Below are positions 10,044-19,482 of a stretch of 50,364 nucleotides of DNA, in pieces. A model generated the notes under the pieces. That model searched no databases. It saw only the letters and a list, made by a program, of their open reading frames with translations, and was not told where the DNA came from. Source of the DNA: Obelidium mucronatum (lineage: Eukaryota > Chytridiomycota > Chytridiomycetes > Chytridiales > Chytriomycetaceae); contig JAIVFH010000208.1 in assembly GCA_025765595.1 (NCBI GenBank), positions 1 to 50,364 on the forward strand, read 5' to 3'. The position numbers and the translations under genes were made by a program. Numbering within the stretch: position 1 is the first letter of the stretch; each line of letters opens with the position of its first letter.

Positions 10044-11867
10044 ATGCCCCCAAGAACGACCCGCTCCTCGAGCCCCTCCCGTTTGGTGCCAGCCCCCTCC
10101 AGTTCAGCTCCCAACAAGGAACCGGAATTGGTCCACCAGGAACTGCGCACGATGGACAACACCGCCATAGGTGCCACTCTGATTGGAGCCCTGGCAGATG
10201 CGGAGGAAGTCGAGGAAGCGGCGACCAGTGTAGGCCTAGTTGTGACAATTCCAAACTGCCTCACAGTAGCCAACAGTTCCTCTAAGGAACCGGTGACAGC
10301 GGAACAGACAACCGCTTTGGAACTAATGAAGAACCAGCTTTTTCAGACACTGCTCTCAACCTACCGCATTCCCTACACAGCGTCGGAAGCAGGCGTCTAC
10401 CAGGTAGCACCAACTACCCCGTTACAGTCGGCTACAGGCGATTTTTTGCTGGGGGCCAGACCTCCGGGGGCGATCCAACCCGCACCCCCAACCACCACGC
10501 CAACGGGGACCACCCGAACGCCGGCACCCAAGTTGAAACAACCGGCCGTAAAATTGGTCAAGCCGTTGGCAACCATCTTGGCGGTAGAGGAGGAGGCTTA
10601 CACCCTATTTCAGGAGTCCGGCTCTTGGTGCGCCCCAGACGGCCGTGTCAATCGGGACCTTCTCAGAAAAGCGTCATGTGCGGAAGTGGTGCGCTTCCTC
10701 GAGAGGAAAGCGAAGGAGGAGGCTGGCAGCCTTCCTGCCAACACTTCCTGGCCAGAGAAGCCGTTGCCCACCTCCCAGAACCACTCGGTCCATTCTACCG
10801 TGGATTACGGACAGCATCTATTTGAGTCAGACTTTGCAGAACCCATGGTAAGCCCCCTACCTCAGAGCGAGCTCCTCTTCTCGGCATTTAAGCCACACGC
10901 GAAGTCCCCCAACATCCCGTACTCTTCACACCCTTATCTTTCCCATACCCCAAGGGTGCCACTCCTTCACTATTTTGTGCAGAATGTTACGGGATGCAAT
11001 GCCTCAACAATGGGATATTTGATTTGATCGTTGTTGGGGTAGAAGGGGTTGAAGGGGCACTCTTTCGGGTCTGGCTTACCACCACAACCGTCTGAGCCAA
11101 CCGGAGGTACCACATGCACGACCCTACCCCGCTCGCGGAGCATAATGGGGGACAGCTGAGCTGTTGAGTATTTCGCCATGCTGGAGGATGAGAAAGCAAT
11201 GTTAGACGTGTTCTAAACAACCTTTCTTTCTCGCATTTAGGCTAGAAATACGGTACGGGAGATGCAGAAGGCCTTTTATGGCTCTGCCACCTTCACGTCC
11301 CCGGTTCCTCCAGGCTACGCGTACCCTGTGGAGTATAGCTGTTTTGAGACAGCGACCAAAATCTTGGCGTTTGTGGAACAGACCAACCAAGCGGTCAGCC
11401 GTCACCTGTCCCGCGACGCGCTGCTGGTGTCAAACTGGTGCAACCTGTCATACAGCTTGAAGTGCCTTACGGGCTTCAAGGATCTGTCACCCCACGCTGC
11501 TTCGTATGAGTTGCTAACTCAATTGAAGATTGTTTCCAGTGAAGCAGAGGAACGGGCGTCGGCAGCATTGAGAATGAACGCGGCATTGAAGGAACAAGCC
11601 AAGCGTATCACAGCCCTCTCGGTGGTCCGTAACGCGCAAGAACCGGGCTTGGGCCCAGCGGCTCCGCCCCACCAACCTGCCCCCTCGTCAGTGGAAGCGC
11701 TGCTGCTCCAGTTCCTGACAGCCCAAAGCCGTGGAGGCAGACCGTCTTTCAGACGGGGCCGTGGAGGAGGCCGCGGAGGTCGCCCCAAGCCGGCAGTAGG
11801 CGAACCAAGGACGTGCCATAAGTGCAAGAAGGTGGGCCACATTGCAGTGAACTGTACAGAGAAGTAA
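10044..11867 (+). CDS. Ngaro/DIRS Gag-like protein with zinc knuckle (2 exons, 476 aa)
   Basis: Structural nucleocapsid-type protein of the retroelement. Exon 1 is 10044-10847, exon 2 is 11241-11867 (TAA). The 393-nt intron begins GTAAGC, ends TCGCATTTAG, is phase 0 and joins ...EPM to ARNTVREM. The N-terminal third is Pro/Thr/Ala-rich. Exon 2 includes a helical region (LLTQLKIVSSEAEERASAAL), an RG-rich tract (SFRRGRGGGRGGRPKP) and a C-terminal CCHC knuckle CHKCKKVGHIAVNC. Both exons are open, and this is the best preserved ORF of the element. The intron is inferred from frame and splice motifs; without it the two halves would be separate ORFs. Confidence 0.8.
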
Positions 11868-12013
11868 GTGGCGGTGGCCCACAACAGCTCTCTTTATTTA
11901 CTTTCCCCTTGAGAAAAGGGAGAGGAAGCAACAGAATAAAAGTGGTGATTTGCGGGGACATCGTCAGTTGTCAAAAAAAAAAAAAAAAAAGAAGAAGAGA
12001 GTACAGGGGAACC

Positions 12014-12861
12014 ATGTCCATCAAGTCCCCATCAGACATCACACTCAGGGACATCTCCTACGTGATTGAAGATCGATCCCCATCCCTCCAGGCATTGCCG
12101 GCGGCAATCCTCCTCCAGATCTTGCAGTGGTTGGGCTTCCGAAAGACGTTGGAAGGGATAAGTGGTTCAAGCCCTGGGAGATTCCCACAGCTGTCGCGAG
12201 CTTCTAAGAGATTGTGGGGGATTTCCCAAGACCCACAAGGACCACATTACCTGTGGGCCCCATCACCTGAACCCCAGTACTCGCTACACCAGCGAATGGA
12301 AGACCTGCACTGCAACCCGGCAAGAAGCCACCAGGCTCCACTAGATCAGGTCTTCACAGACAGCAGCAGGTTCGTAGCTGGCCAAGTCAACAGCTCCAAA
12401 CTCAAATTTTGGGAATGGGCTTCCAACTCCTACCCGGAAAGGAAAGCCAAAATCCTAGGCTGGGTCAGAGAGGGGGTGGATGTCACAAAATACATGCGGC
12501 ATTTTAGAGGATCCACGTGGGACCATAAGGGTGCCAAGACACACTGGGACTCGTCGTCACCCCCCCAGCGCCATTTGGAAAACCACCCTTTCAAACAACA
12601 TAGGGAGTTTGCCTTCCGCCAGATCTGCGAAGAAATTGCAAACGGCACCCGGCTGGTGGTGGGCCGATGGGAAGATGTCAAGAATGACCCCGGCCAATGC
12701 CCTTGGATAATTAGCCCACTGGGAGTGGAGCCCTCCAAACCCCGGCTGTTCGACAACTGCACTTTCCTAAATCAGTGGTTCCCGTCGATCCCATTCAAAC
12801 TCCCCTCCCCAGCAGTGACAGCAACGTGGGAGGCAGTTGGCGCTGCCATTACCGATCTGAA
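12014..12861 (+). pseudogene. Ngaro/DIRS ORF2, N-terminal part of the reverse transcriptase (interrupted)
   Basis: The frame is open from MSIKSPSDITLRDISYV at 12014 to the LTR at 12862; an LTR-encoded stop follows at 12887. Motifs are those of the DIRS RT entry region: FWEWASNSYPERKAKIL, FAFRQICEEIANGTRLVVG, PWIISPLGVEPSKPRLFDN, CTFLNQWFPSIPF. It ends ...AAITDL, and the missing continuation KAAFMNIPLHP is found on minus at 17598 downward. The target sequence CTGAA is duplicated at both break ends (12857-12861; inverted at 17594-17598). An 18-bp A run at 11973-11990 separates gag from this ORF. Confidence 0.8.
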
Positions 12862-12957
12862 TTTCTGTGGGCCCGTTATACGCCGTTAGTTCGGGCACAA
12901 TAGAATGAATAAAACAAGATAAAAAAACAATAAAATGTGACAACCTGCCACTCAACA
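12862..12957 (-). repeat. 96-bp Copia LTR, left copy (minus orientation)
   Basis: Identical over all 96 bp to 17599-17694 but inverted. In LTR orientation it begins TGTTGAGTGGCAGG and ends GGGCCCACAGAAA. On its minus-strand upstream side lies a polypurine tract ACAACAGGGGGAG, as expected for a 3' LTR of the Copia fragment. On its other side is the duplicated target CTGAA. Confidence 0.88.
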
Positions 12958-12975
12958 CTCCCCCTGTTGTCATAT

Positions 12976-14505
12976 TCACTCTACTCCCACAAGTCCCATT
13001 CCTTCTCTCATCCTGATAAATGTAGGGCTATCCAACGGTTTTGTCATTACATCTGCTATCATCACTTTAGTTGAGCAGTATTCCACGTTCAACTCCCCCG
13101 ATAGCACCCGTTCTCTGAGGAAATGATGTCTCACATCCACGTGCTTCACTCGGTCATGATGCTTTGGGTTCTTTGATACCGCGATACACCCCTGGTTGTC
13201 CCCATATAGCGTGGTTGGTCCAGTCACTGGACTCCCAATCTCCTCCATCAATTTCCTCAAGTGAATTATCTCTTGAGCACCCCTTGTCATGGACATATAT
13301 TCGGCTTCCAGCGTTGACAGTGCTACCGTTGGTTGCTTCTGGCATTTCCAGGATACCGCTCCCCCAGAAATCAGTACCACGTAGCCTCCCATAGATCTTC
13401 GGTCGTCCGTACATGTAGCAAAGTCTGAATCTGAGAAGGCTGTCAGATGTCTTCCGTCCACCCGTACAACCGCCGCCGCAGTTGGCCCATCATATCGAAT
13501 CTGAGTGATGGCCTCCAAACCCTTTGACCCTTCATATTGAAGACCCAAGTGTTTTGTTCCCTTCACGTATCGTAAGACATCTTTAGCCGCTCTCCAGTGT
13601 ATTTCCCCTGGGTTGTTGAGGAATCGGCTCAATACACTCACAGCTGCAGATATGTCCGGTCGTGTAGCCACCGCCAAATACTGAAGAGATCCGACCAATT
13701 CCCGGTACGGAATGTTTTCCATTGCTGCACGCTCTGCCGGTGTAGTCGGTGACTGTTTGGAGCTGAGGTAAGCTGATGATGGAGACATTGGTACCAACAG
13801 TTCATTCGCATCTTCCAATCTGAACTTTCGTACCAGTTCTTCCACGTATTGAGTTTGCGACAGTACCATCATGGTCCTATTGTTCGTTGACTTGAACTGA
13901 ATTCCCAGGTACCATTCCAGGAATCCCAAATCCTTCATGTTGAATCGTTTCTTCATGTTGGATATCACAGTTTCAATCTTGTGGAGATTGTCTCCACTGA
14001 AGATTAAGTCGTCCACATACACAGATATTACTACCGTGTTGCCCCCCATATTCTTGACGTACACGCATGGGTCCGCCTTCGATGGGATGAAACCTTGTTC
14101 CTTCAGATACACATCCAAGGTGGTATTCCATGCCCTTGGACTTTGCTTCAGTCCGTACAGACACTTCTTGAGTTTCCAAACCCACTCCTCCTTTCCTGGT
14201 TCCACGAAACCTTCTGGTTGCTCCAAGTACACCTCCTCCTCGATTTCGGCATTTAGGAATGCAACATCTATGTCGGCCAGCCGGTGATACCATTGTTTCT
14301 GTACTCCGGTTGCCGCTATAGTTCTAATCGATGAGAACTTTGCAGTTGGTGCAAAGGTTTCCCAGAAGTCCACTCCTTCCACCTGGCGAAAACCTTTCGC
14401 CACCAGTCGAGCTTTTCTCCTAACCAGTTTACCAGATCCGTCAAACTTGTGTGCGAACACCCACTTCACTTGGATTGCCCGTCTGCCTTTCGGCAGTCTC
14501 ACCAA
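12976..14505 (-). CDS. Ty1/Copia reverse transcriptase-RNase H (5'-truncated pol, 509 aa open)
   Basis: Replicates Copia RNA into DNA (family knowledge). It opens at LVRLPKGRRAIQVKWVFAHK, the standard Copia RT entry. It continues through RKARLVAKGFRQVEGVDF, FLNAEIEEEVYLEQPEGF, KCLYGLKQSPRAWN and the catalytic YVDDLIFSGD, then RNase H with SDSDFATCTDDRRSMGGY, LSTLEAEYMSM, YGDNQGCIA and KHVDVRHHFLRE, to ADVMTKPL and a stop at 12976-12978. No frameshift is seen. Gag, protease and integrase are missing: the sequence joins the end of the Ngaro recombinase directly at 14505/14506. It is followed at once by a polypurine tract and a 96-bp LTR. Confidence 0.93.
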   Translation of the reverse strand: MVRLPKGRRAIQVKWVFAHKFDGSGKLVRRKARLVAKGFRQVEGVDFWETFAPTAKFSSIRTIAATGVQKQWYHRLADIDVAFLNAEIEEEVYLEQPEGFVEPGKEEWVWKLKKCLYGLKQSPRAWNTTLDVYLKEQGFIPSKADPCVYVKNMGGNTVVISVYVDDLIFSGDNLHKIETVISNMKKRFNMKDLGFLEWYLGIQFKSTNNRTMMVLSQTQYVEELVRKFRLEDANELLVPMSPSSAYLSSKQSPTTPAERAAMENIPYRELVGSLQYLAVATRPDISAAVSVLSRFLNNPGEIHWRAAKDVLRYVKGTKHLGLQYEGSKGLEAITQIRYDGPTAAAVVRVDGRHLTAFSDSDFATCTDDRRSMGGYVVLISGGAVSWKCQKQPTVALSTLEAEYMSMTRGAQEIIHLRKLMEEIGSPVTGPTTLYGDNQGCIAVSKNPKHHDRVKHVDVRHHFLRERVLSGELNVEYCSTKVMIADVMTKPLDSPTFIRMREGMGLVGVE

Positions 14506-15901
14506 TTAGCGTCCACCCATTGCGTGCTTGAGGGCTTCCAGGGGGTCAACCCCTGCTTCCTCTCCCCCAGCCGAATCTACGTGTTCAATGGCAATTGCTA
14601 ACATCGAGTAGTGATCCGCCATTGACTGGGTGGCCCAGGCGCCTTTCTGGCGTACTGCCTCGATTCTTGCTGAGTCCACTCTGGCGCGGATGGCATCTGC
14701 AATCCGCAGTCCTTGGAGAGTACGAGAGGTGGCCTGCCGCCGCAAAATACGCCTTGAACCTCGTGTTGACCACTCCGAGGTCCGGGTGTTGGATTCCCAC
14801 CGACTGTAGCTCCCCTATCTTGGGTACGGGATCCATCTGGGGGAACAAGAAAGGGGCATTCTGAATTTTCCAGCCCTGGAGTCTGGCCTCTGTCCTCAGG
14901 CCCACCAGCAAACTCCATGCTGAAGTGACTTCCTCCGACTCCTCGCCCTTCAGCATTGACCAACGGTCCACAAAACGCGTCTTGGCCGCTGTTTTGTGTG
15001 ACATCATCGACACCATGCATCCATCCCCTTCAGGGAGTGCCAGCACTGCTTGTGGGAGGATGCCTACTACGTTGCCTGGGCGTCGGCCCGACTCTCCCAA
15101 CACGTTCCACAGAGCTAAGTCCAGCTGGGTAACCAAGATTTCCCTGGCTAGCTCCCGCGATCGCCTCCTCTTTAGGTCGTGGAGTCTGTTTGTGATGTTG
15201 AGGGCCACAGCCCGGTGTTCGTGTGGGAGGATTGGTGTTGCTTGGATCGGCGAGACCCCTGCGGCCCGCATGTCCTCGCCGTAGAGGGCCAGAAACGCAT
15301 TCACGGTTGGGTCGGAGACTGGGTTTCCTATGCCCAACGTGGGGTTCCATGGGCCGGAGAAGCCCTGGGCCGCAAACCCCTCCCTCAATTGGCTGATTGT
15401 CACCTGCATGGAGCCTGCCGCCATGTAGGTGGGGCATTCGTGTGCACCCCCGTCTGGTGAGTTGTGAGGGCAAGCCTTCCCTCCGCCGCACAGCTTCCCG
15501 TCGCACACCTTTGTCACCCTTGTGGCCTGGGTTGCATTCGATCTATGGGGGCACCCCGGTTTGTGCATTTGGGTGCGGCCGGACTCCTTCTTGTGGATAA
15601 GGAAATCCAGCACGCTATCTGGGGTTGCGTTCCTCCAGTCCACTGGTGGGCGTAGCCTGAGAAGGAACGTTTCCAGGGCAGTCAGCACTGCGGACTTGGC
15701 TTTCTGTGACTTCTTCAGTTGGGATCGGGCCTTGTAACCCTCGCGAGAGCGCTGGATTGAAGCCACCTTTGACGGGCTGAGTGGGGGCGGCAGGGGCCTC
15801 GGGTCTGGCAATCCGCTGGCTGTTCCGCATGAACTGCAGAATGTGAACCGAGGTAGATTTTGGGCGTGGCAGCTCTTACAGGGTTGGAGGGCGGGCAACA
15901 T
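14506..15901 (-). pseudogene. Ngaro/DIRS tyrosine recombinase (one frameshift)
   Basis: Integrates the circular cDNA of DIRS/Ngaro elements (family knowledge). The long frame starts at 15901 (MLPALQPCKSCHAQNLPRF) with an N-terminal CxxC...CSSC zinc-like motif and further Cys/His residues (CPHRSN, CDGKLCGGGKACPH). The catalytic arginine lies in GESGRRPGNVVGIL and a lysine box in SHKTAAKTRFVDRWSML. Near 14730-14745 the frame slips; the alternate frame gives TLQGLRIADAIRARVD and AWATQSMADHYSM with the presumed catalytic tyrosine, ending at 14506. It lies 38 bp downstream of RT/RH on the same strand. Only a single-base slip separates it from an intact protein. Confidence 0.82.
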
Positions 15902-15939
15902 TGAAAAGGTTAAGGGGTGTTTTTACTAAGTTTCAACCC

Positions 15940-17598
15940 TTACTTTCCGAACCGGAGTGCCCACCAGCGGCACCTCGTTGGTTTAGGTACCACGCTCTGT
16001 AATTGGCCTGGTGAGTACTCCCAGTACACTTCCAATGATCCCGTCTCTCCCAGCATCAGAGAGTCCGAGGCTGACGCCCACAGAAGTGGCCACCAGTTCT
16101 CCAGTTCCTGGGGCACCAGTAACACAAAAGGGAAGCCCCATGACTTTGCATGTTCCCAAACAACTGCAATCATTGGGAAGGGGGGGAAGATATAGATATA
16201 TCCCCCCCAGTAAGTGACTCTCCACTCCACTGATGGTTTCCAGGAGAGAATGTCACTGGCCCTAGCGTCCGGATGGGAACATGTGTACTCCGAGATGAAG
16301 GGTAGGTTTGCTACCCTGTTGACTGGGGAGGCCATTGCGTCCATGACGGGAGAACCCCATCTTTCCACTACTCTGGACCATGCCATTGGGGCGACCCTTC
16401 GGTCGAGGGACCAGTGGGCCCGAGAAGGGGCGTCTGCCCTGTTTAATTCCGAGGGTACGTGTTTCATCATCAGGAAGATGCCAAATTGGTTGCAGAGGAG
16501 CCAGATTCTCTTGAACGAGTCATTGATCTCCTTGTTGCGTGATGAACCTTTGTCCAGGCCCAACTTCACGCCCATGTTGTCAACCCGGAATTCTAGGAAG
16601 TGGGATGGGAGCCCGGCGGCGCGGCTTACTTCCCAGACAGGTTTTGGCGGGGCTAGCGTTTCCACCATTCTCTGGGCTGGGAGGTATGCTGTAACCCTTT
16701 GTATCCCTCTAGCCGCCGCCTTTGGGAGTGCGTTTTTGAGGGTGCCTTCCAAACCCAGAGATTCCCGCAGGGTGATGGACTGGCCACTCCCTGCCAGTGA
16801 TTCTATCTCAAAGTCGCTGCCCGTTTTGATTGTGGGGAATCCGGCCACTTCTAGAATACCGTGCCATTTGTGATTGCTGGCGTCTGATTCTCCCACCGCA
16901 AATTTGATGCCTGCGTGGAGGGGAGGGCGCCACGGGCACACATTGTCCACTTCCAGGAACAGGATCCATTGTTCTAGCTCCTCTTTTAACGGGGGGTCAA
17001 TGGGGAACAGTGAGAATGGGTTGGAATCGTGTTGGGAGATGCATCTCACCATCTCCCTGGTGAAGGCTAGTGCCCCTTGAATCACAAAAGCCAGGTGCGC
17101 GATGATGCCAGCAAACCTCATCAGAGTCTTTGCACACACCGTGGACGCTGCCAGTGTAGAGTTTAGTTCCGCCCGGAACTTGTGGACTTTCTTCACTGGC
17201 AGCCTGAATTGGCGCAGGTCAAACTCTGAGAGGATCCCCAGGAACTTAATGGTGGTATTGGCCCGAAAGTCGGACTTTGAGAGCGAGATGCAGAAGCCCC
17301 CCAGTTGGAACAGGATGACCACCACCGAGACTGAGTCGTTAAACTGCCAGTACGATAGAGGGGAGCGCGCCGCAATTGGAGCGTCATCAATGTAGATTGC
17401 TGAGGGGATCCCACTACTCCTCGCTACTCGAATCAGGCATTCCACTAGAGTTTGGCAGACGTATGGTGACATAGACCACCCAAACACCAAGGTCTGGGCT
17501 ACCATCACATAAATCTTTCCATCCGGGAATCGCATTTTTGTGCCAAAGAACTTCCTTGATGAGGGGTGGAGTGGGATGTTCATGAAAGCTGCCTTCAG
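15940..17598 (-). CDS. Ngaro/DIRS reverse transcriptase-RNase H, C-terminal part (inverted)
   Basis: A continuous frame from KAAFMNIPLHPSSRKFFG just inside the inversion joint to a stop at 15940. RT motifs are FGWSMSPYVCQTL and the catalytic AIYIDDAPIAA; RNase H motifs are GESDASNHKWHGIL, RVDNMGVKLGLD and LNRADAPSRAHW. A C-terminal extension (MDAMASPVNR ... FPFVLLVPQELENWWPLL) is usual for DIRS-like ORF2. Read across the CTGAA duplication it continues the plus-strand fragment exactly (AAITDL then KAAF), which shows that the two pieces were one gene. Confidence 0.9.
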   Translation of the reverse strand: MKAAFMNIPLHPSSRKFFGTKMRFPDGKIYVMVAQTLVFGWSMSPYVCQTLVECLIRVARSSGIPSAIYIDDAPIAARSPLSYWQFNDSVSVVVILFQLGGFCISLSKSDFRANTTIKFLGILSEFDLRQFRLPVKKVHKFRAELNSTLAASTVCAKTLMRFAGIIAHLAFVIQGALAFTREMVRCISQHDSNPFSLFPIDPPLKEELEQWILFLEVDNVCPWRPPLHAGIKFAVGESDASNHKWHGILEVAGFPTIKTGSDFEIESLAGSGQSITLRESLGLEGTLKNALPKAAARGIQRVTAYLPAQRMVETLAPPKPVWEVSRAAGLPSHFLEFRVDNMGVKLGLDKGSSRNKEINDSFKRIWLLCNQFGIFLMMKHVPSELNRADAPSRAHWSLDRRVAPMAWSRVVERWGSPVMDAMASPVNRVANLPFISEYTCSHPDARASDILSWKPSVEWRVTYWGGYIYIFPPFPMIAVVWEHAKSWGFPFVLLVPQELENWWPLLWASASDSLMLGETGSLEVYWEYSPGQLQSVVPKPTRCRWWALRFGK

Positions 17599-17694
17599 TG
17601 TTGAGTGGCAGGTTGTCACATTTTATTGTTTTTTTATCTTGTTTTATTCATTCTATTGTGCCCGAACTAACGGCGTATAACGGGCCCACAGAAA
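17599..17694 (+). repeat. 96-bp Copia LTR, right copy (plus orientation)
   Basis: Perfect inverted copy of 12862-12957. TTCAG (17594-17598) on its left is the target duplication shared with the left joint. The DNA to its right (GATTAGAAGCCCTCGCCC) is not similar to the left LTR flank. Confidence 0.88.
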
Positions 17695-17854
17695 GATTAG
17701 AAGCCCTCGCCCAGTGGATTAATACAGGCGTGGGCAGAACTTTCTTTCAGCAGAAATAAAAACAGCCCAGATCTGGTTTTCAAACTCCATTTTCCGCTAT
17801 GTTCATGTATACAGTATGGGTGACAGGTTGGGCACAAGAGCGTCCGCGACGTAC

Positions 17855-17889
17855 CTTGCGGTCTCATCCCATACTGATTTTTCACATAA
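17855..17889 (+). repeat. Ngaro split repeat B1
   Basis: 35 bp from CTTGCGGTCTCATCCC to TTCACATAA, repeated at 18263-18297 with one mismatch (T versus A). It abuts A2 with a 4-bp overlap. Confidence 0.7.
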
Positions 17890-18052
17890 GCTCGTCAGGG
17901 TCCACGACCCTGGCACGGAAGGAACACCGTGGAATGACGTGGAAGGGAGTGAACCACATTCGAGAGACCATATATTGATAGAAAAATTTTTGGGGTTTTC
18001 TTTTTCTCCATCTCGAATCGACGGAACCAACACTGGTTTCGTGTAAAACTGC
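17886..18052 (+). repeat. Ngaro terminal direct repeat A2
   Basis: 167-bp direct copy of A1 (9848-10014). Its plus orientation, like A1, shows that the outer parts of the element were not inverted. Confidence 0.9.
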
Positions 18053-18262
18053 GACCCACCCGCCCTCCACTCGCAGTAGGACACACCCTTTTGATTTACC
18101 GTGAAAATCTTTCCATCATCATCGTATTTATATAGAATTTGTTAATTATCTTACTTTCTTTATTATGAGTCCCATAGGTGAAGGGACATTACAACACTTG
18201 TCTGTGTGAATAAGATGATGATGGCAAGTACCGCTAGCGGGGCACTCCTCGAGCTGCTCCGA

Positions 18263-18297
18263 CTTGCGGTCTCATCCCATACTGATTATTCACATAA
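18263..18297 (+). repeat. Ngaro split repeat B2
   Basis: Second copy of the 35-bp B repeat, the likely right limit of the element. About 210 bp of unassigned DNA separates A2 and B2. Confidence 0.65.
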
Positions 18298-18711
18298 ATC
18301 CAAAATCAAACCTCTGACATTGGCAATTGATAAAAACAGGGAATGTATTGAGTTGTCTAAAAATTGATCTTCAGTGGGGTGTTTGTTATTGTATGGAGAA
18401 GGGGTGAGGAGAGTGAACAATGACATCCTTTTGAATAGGCCATGTAGCTGGAGATGTTGCAACAAAGCAAAGTGTGTTTGCAATGTCACCGGTATCTTGC
18501 GATTGGATTTATTTTCATTGCAGTACTACTCCACCTTCCTTTTTGTTCTGCTTCCTTTCATTTCCCTCATTGTGATGGAAATTATGAATTGCTCGATTCA
18601 CCAATTTCCCTCCAATCTTATCATTGATTTTAACTCTCGCTCTTTTCTATTTAGATTTTGATAAGTGGGTGTCAAAGTGGTTGACTTGGCAATTTGGCCT
18701 CATATGAAACA
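18298..18711. other. Unassigned AT-rich stretch
   Basis: Short open frames only, with no recognisable product. No repeat shared with the rest of the window was seen. Confidence 0.4.
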
Positions 18712-18930
18712 GGTGTGCGAGAACTTCAGAAAGGCGTTACCCACCGTGATTTAAAGCCAGAAAATATAATTTTTCAACAGAATCTTTGAATTACTCTTGT
18801 GGACTTTGGTACTGCGCTCCCAAAGCTGGCCAAAATTTCAACCTTGGAACCCTAACCCTAAATATATTGCTCCAGAGGTTTACAGCGGTTCAGTCTATGC
18901 TGATCTCTATAGTTGCGGAATCATCCTGCC
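18712..18930 (+). pseudogene. Protein kinase catalytic-domain relic
   Basis: Translating the plus strand gives GVRELQKGVTHRDLKPENII, an in-frame stop, then ITLVDFGTALPK, and in a shifted frame KYIAPEVYSGSVYADLYSCG. These are the HRDLKPEN catalytic loop, DFG, APE and DxxSxG motifs of eukaryotic Ser/Thr kinases in the right order and spacing. Stop and frameshift, with no flanking N- or C-lobe, mark it as a dead fragment. The parent family within the kinases cannot be named. Confidence 0.8.
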
Positions 18931-19482
18931 CATCTGTGATGATAGATCTGAGTTAAAAGCCATTTCAATCTTTCGGTTGTCTGTGCCTTTTCTAAGAATG
19001 GGCAGGTGGCACAAAAAATTGGTCAAAAATGACCAAAAAAAAGTAACACATCTGTGGGCACCATGCCAAACATAACCAAATCCCCATGAAACTTTGTGAA
19101 GGTATTAAGAAGTGATGGCGGGGAAGATGGTTTATTGAATTCGACGACAACAGACCCTTGCAAACCTGAATTCCCTTGCATTCTCCTCATCAAGGGTGTA
19201 TGAAACAGGGTAAGTCACGACTGTTAGAATCTGTAGGCGAGCCTGGCATGGCCTTAAAGTTCTTAGAAATACCCCCGTGTTTCAGAGTTCTGAATTAAAT
19301 AGGAGGAAATGTCCTCCATCAGAAAAGGGACAAACATGCAGAGAAGTGTTCGCGTGCATGATACTTCACCCTTATTGCTTCTGCGGAAGTAAGCTCGTGC
19401 GCAAGCAACGTCCACTCTCCCTTTCCTGTGATTGTCCGGTGCTGCGTCACCTACCAATTATGATAACAACTGAAAAATCTCA
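18931..19482. other. Unassigned stretch after the kinase relic
   Basis: About 550 bp with only short frames. No gene, RNA or repeat could be supported. Confidence 0.4.

Larger units (their letters stand above)
9848..18297 (+). mobile_element. Ngaro/DIRS-type tyrosine-recombinase retrotransposon with inverted core
   Basis: Components: direct repeat A1 at 9848-10014, spliced gag, the N-terminal part of the reverse transcriptase on plus, then on minus the rest of RT/RNase H and a tyrosine recombinase, then B1-A2-B2 repeats at 17855-18297. Gene order gag, RT-RH, YR with split direct repeats (A1...B1A2B2) is the known Ngaro/PAT layout. Segment 12958-17598 is inverted between two identical, oppositely oriented 96-bp LTRs, so the element cannot now express an intact RT. 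A Copia RT/RH fragment lies inside the inverted segment. Confidence 0.85.

Noticed and set aside
14506..14620. C-terminal end of the recombinase frame as Copia sequence between integrase and RT
   Set aside because: Spacing to LVRLPKG is too short, and the upstream AWATQSMADHY fits a recombinase box.
18845..18865. CCCTAACCCTAAA as telomeric repeat
   Set aside because: Only two units, inside the kinase relic; chance.
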